Assembly: GCA_964590495.1 (NCBI GenBank)
Contig: CAZPWQ010000149.1
Span: 1 to 7,076 of the forward strand
Direction: 5' to 3'
Source: CAZPWQ01 sp964590495
GTDB taxonomy: Bacteria; Bacteroidota; Rhodothermia; Balneolales; Balneolaceae
Length of the DNA: 7,076 bases
Below are positions 6,601 through 7,076 of the stretch, in pieces. Numbering within the stretch: position 1 is the first letter of the stretch; each line of letters begins with the position of its first letter. The position numbers and the translations under genes were made by a program. The notes under the pieces are model-generated. The model worked only from the letters and a program-made list of their open reading frames with translations. It did not search any database and was not told the origin of the DNA.

Positions 6601-7076
6601 CTTATCGATCGGAGAGAGACGGAGAAGATTCGGTATCGGTTTACCGCAAATCGCTTTATGGCGGTGATGCAGAATCAGGGCGGAGGATTTTTTATCGAAA
6701 TGAAGCTGCCCAGTGTATCCGGTGTCACGTTATTAACGGAGAGGGAGGTGAAGCAGGACCGGATCTCAGTTCTGTCGGCAGCCGTCTTGCACGGGAGGAT
6801 ATGTTGCGGGCAATGGTCGATCCCGACGTTCAAATTGCACCCGGCTTCGGAACCGTCACGCTGATACTGCAAAACGGCGACACCGTTCGCGGTGTGTTGA
6901 GCGATGAAACTGATTCTCATGTAATTGTAACCTCTGGCGGTGAAAAGAGTACTGTTGATAAGACTGACATCAGCGAACGAATAAATTCACCATCAGGAAT
7001 GCCGCCCATGGGAACTATACTTACGCCCGGCGAACTCCGCGATCTTGTAGAGTTTATGTCGACATTGCGGGATTCC
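3678..7076 (+). CDS. Lipoprotein with beta-propeller, HEAT repeats and c-type cytochrome domain (PVC-type heme-binding), 3' end outside window
   Basis: The frame is open for 1133 codons from ATG 3678 to the last base with no stop. An in-frame TAA at 3672 excludes an earlier start. Residues 1-26 form a lipoprotein signal with lipobox L23-Y-G-C26, and an acidic QEERE follows the Cys. About 62-475 is a soluble glucose/sorbosone dehydrogenase-like propeller, with repeated phrases such as GLTTGPDGRIYWAIGD and GLDFGPDGALYFADW. It opens with a charged region (RRRTSELDIRGHREWM) and holds three Ca-loop-like segments at 142-153, 166-177 and 214-225. About 490-960 is helical HEAT-type repeats (PLIPLLKDEDPEIRAQAAKM and relatives). 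About 985-1133 is a cytochrome c domain with C1013-I-R-C1016-H1017 and the likely axial Met in MPPMG (M1108 or M1111). From family knowledge, this architecture was first named in Planctomycetes/Verrucomicrobia and is also found in Bacteroidota relatives; it is thought to be an envelope redox protein for sugar or sugar-alcohol oxidation. LRDLVEFMSTLRD lies close to where such proteins end, so little is missing. The propeller's cofactor and substrate are unknown. Confidence 0.9.
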   Translation, partial: MQQISGSFFFAKITFIFLLLTVLYGCGQEERESVILTVEDEDAEQYSEKLTSELSPSLQEDLDITLWASEKLVRDPVAIDVDDLGRVLVTVTERRRTSELDIRGHREWMIESVGFETVEDRGDFLHRELSPERSRENSWLNDFNEDGSRDWHDLTVKKESVFRLEDLTGNGYANRAQLFARNFNEEISDVAGAVHYHEEDVFLGVAPDLWRIKDTNSDGYGNQMESISHGYGVNIGFGGHGISGLTTGPDGRIYWAIGDRGMSVSDAEGKKWHYPRQGVIVRSEPDGSNFEVYARGFRNTHEFTFDKYGNLITVDNDGDHAGEYERLIYVVNGSDSGWRLNWQFGKYNDPKNNDYKVLMDEEYYKPHFEEQAAHLLPPLARFHDGPAGMAYNPGTALGEKWNDHFFVAEFVGSATQSGINAFTLKQSGASFELDRDIQVMQGLQATGLDFGPDGALYFADWIEGWALNGEGRIWKLDSPADAESSVRAITKNLMAEDFSDRSSGELLELLAHADMRVRQKAQFELAARDVTEIFKEALVEDNPQLQRIHGIWGLAQMGRRIPDAVEPLIPLLKDEDPEIRAQAAKMLGDVRYEPAGEDLIPLLTDRNPRVQFFAAEALGRLSWQPAMKPIVSMLEANNDEDVYLRHGGAIALARIGDAGELADLSDHTSRAVRIAAVVALKRLEDPGVIRFLDDEDEFIVTNTARAINDDAFIEDGLEALAGMIEQDRFTNEPLLRRAINANLYRGTEEAARRLAEFSVRNNIPESLKVEALQTLAVWTESSELDRVTGEPRGKVENDPAFANQALAMVIDDILDNGSNNVKIAGLEAVSSLQYEAAIPGVMNLIGEDPSPEVRIASLQALIDMEHDDIEEAVFAALEDEEQRVRMNALRALTGLNIPEESMVGLIEPVLENGTVDERQAALNTLGSIDDPHAHELLNRQMQLLISGKLDREVELELLRAVESAGSELLKDKLQAYRSERDGEDSVSVYRKSLYGGDAESGRRIFYRNEAAQCIRCHVINGEGGEAGPDLSSVGSRLAREDMLRAMVDPDVQIAPGFGTVTLILQNGDTVRGVLSDETDSHVIVTSGGEKSTVDKTDISERINSPSGMPPMGTILTPGELRDLVEFMSTLRDS

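Overview
The window reads as a piece of a carbohydrate-processing locus from a Bacteroidota-like bacterium, plausibly a Balneolota/Rhodothermota-type marine lineage. This placement is an inference from four things: export signals ending in SQAQ or SFSQ, the absence of convincing Shine-Dalgarno sequences, moderate GC content, and the gene families present. All five coding regions lie on the + strand. Four start in the window. Three of these have cleavable-looking export signals and the fourth has a lipoprotein signal, so the products appear to work in the periplasm or on an outer-membrane face rather than in the cytosol.

Layout. 1-299: C-terminal end of a Gfo/Idh/MocA-family (GH109-like) oxidoreductase. 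300-521: non-coding, with a nested GC-rich inverted repeat (334-378) and a possible Bacteroidota-type promoter (468-498). 522-1487: exported PIG-L family (LmbE-like) zinc deacetylase with its metal ligands intact. 1488-1647: spacer with nothing convincing. 1648-2634: exported bicupin-like protein of unknown substrate, whose second cupin domain has a textbook metal site. 2635-2872: non-coding, holding a 115-bp hairpin-pair inverted repeat (2707-2821) that looks like a REP/BIME- or MITE-type dispersed element and may also end transcription. 2873-3631: exported ThuA-like protein. 3678 to the window end: very large lipoprotein combining a beta-propeller, a HEAT-repeat region and a C-terminal c-type cytochrome (CxxCH plus a candidate axial Met). 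It has no stop before base 7076.

How the genes may work together (inference). Gfo/Idh/MocA enzymes of this kind oxidise sugars, or use NAD-assisted redox chemistry to cleave glycosides. ThuA proteins accompany such dehydrogenases in 3-keto-glycoside metabolism. PIG-L enzymes remove N-acetyl groups from sugars. The propeller/HEAT/cytochrome lipoprotein could pass electrons from an oxidised sugar or sugar alcohol into an envelope respiratory chain. Together they suggest extracytoplasmic oxidative processing of an acetylated or unusual glycan. No transporter, sulfatase, classical glycoside hydrolase or regulator lies in the window, so the substrate cannot be named. The two repeat elements divide the locus into three blocks: the oxidoreductase end, PIG-L plus cupin, and ThuA plus cytochrome.
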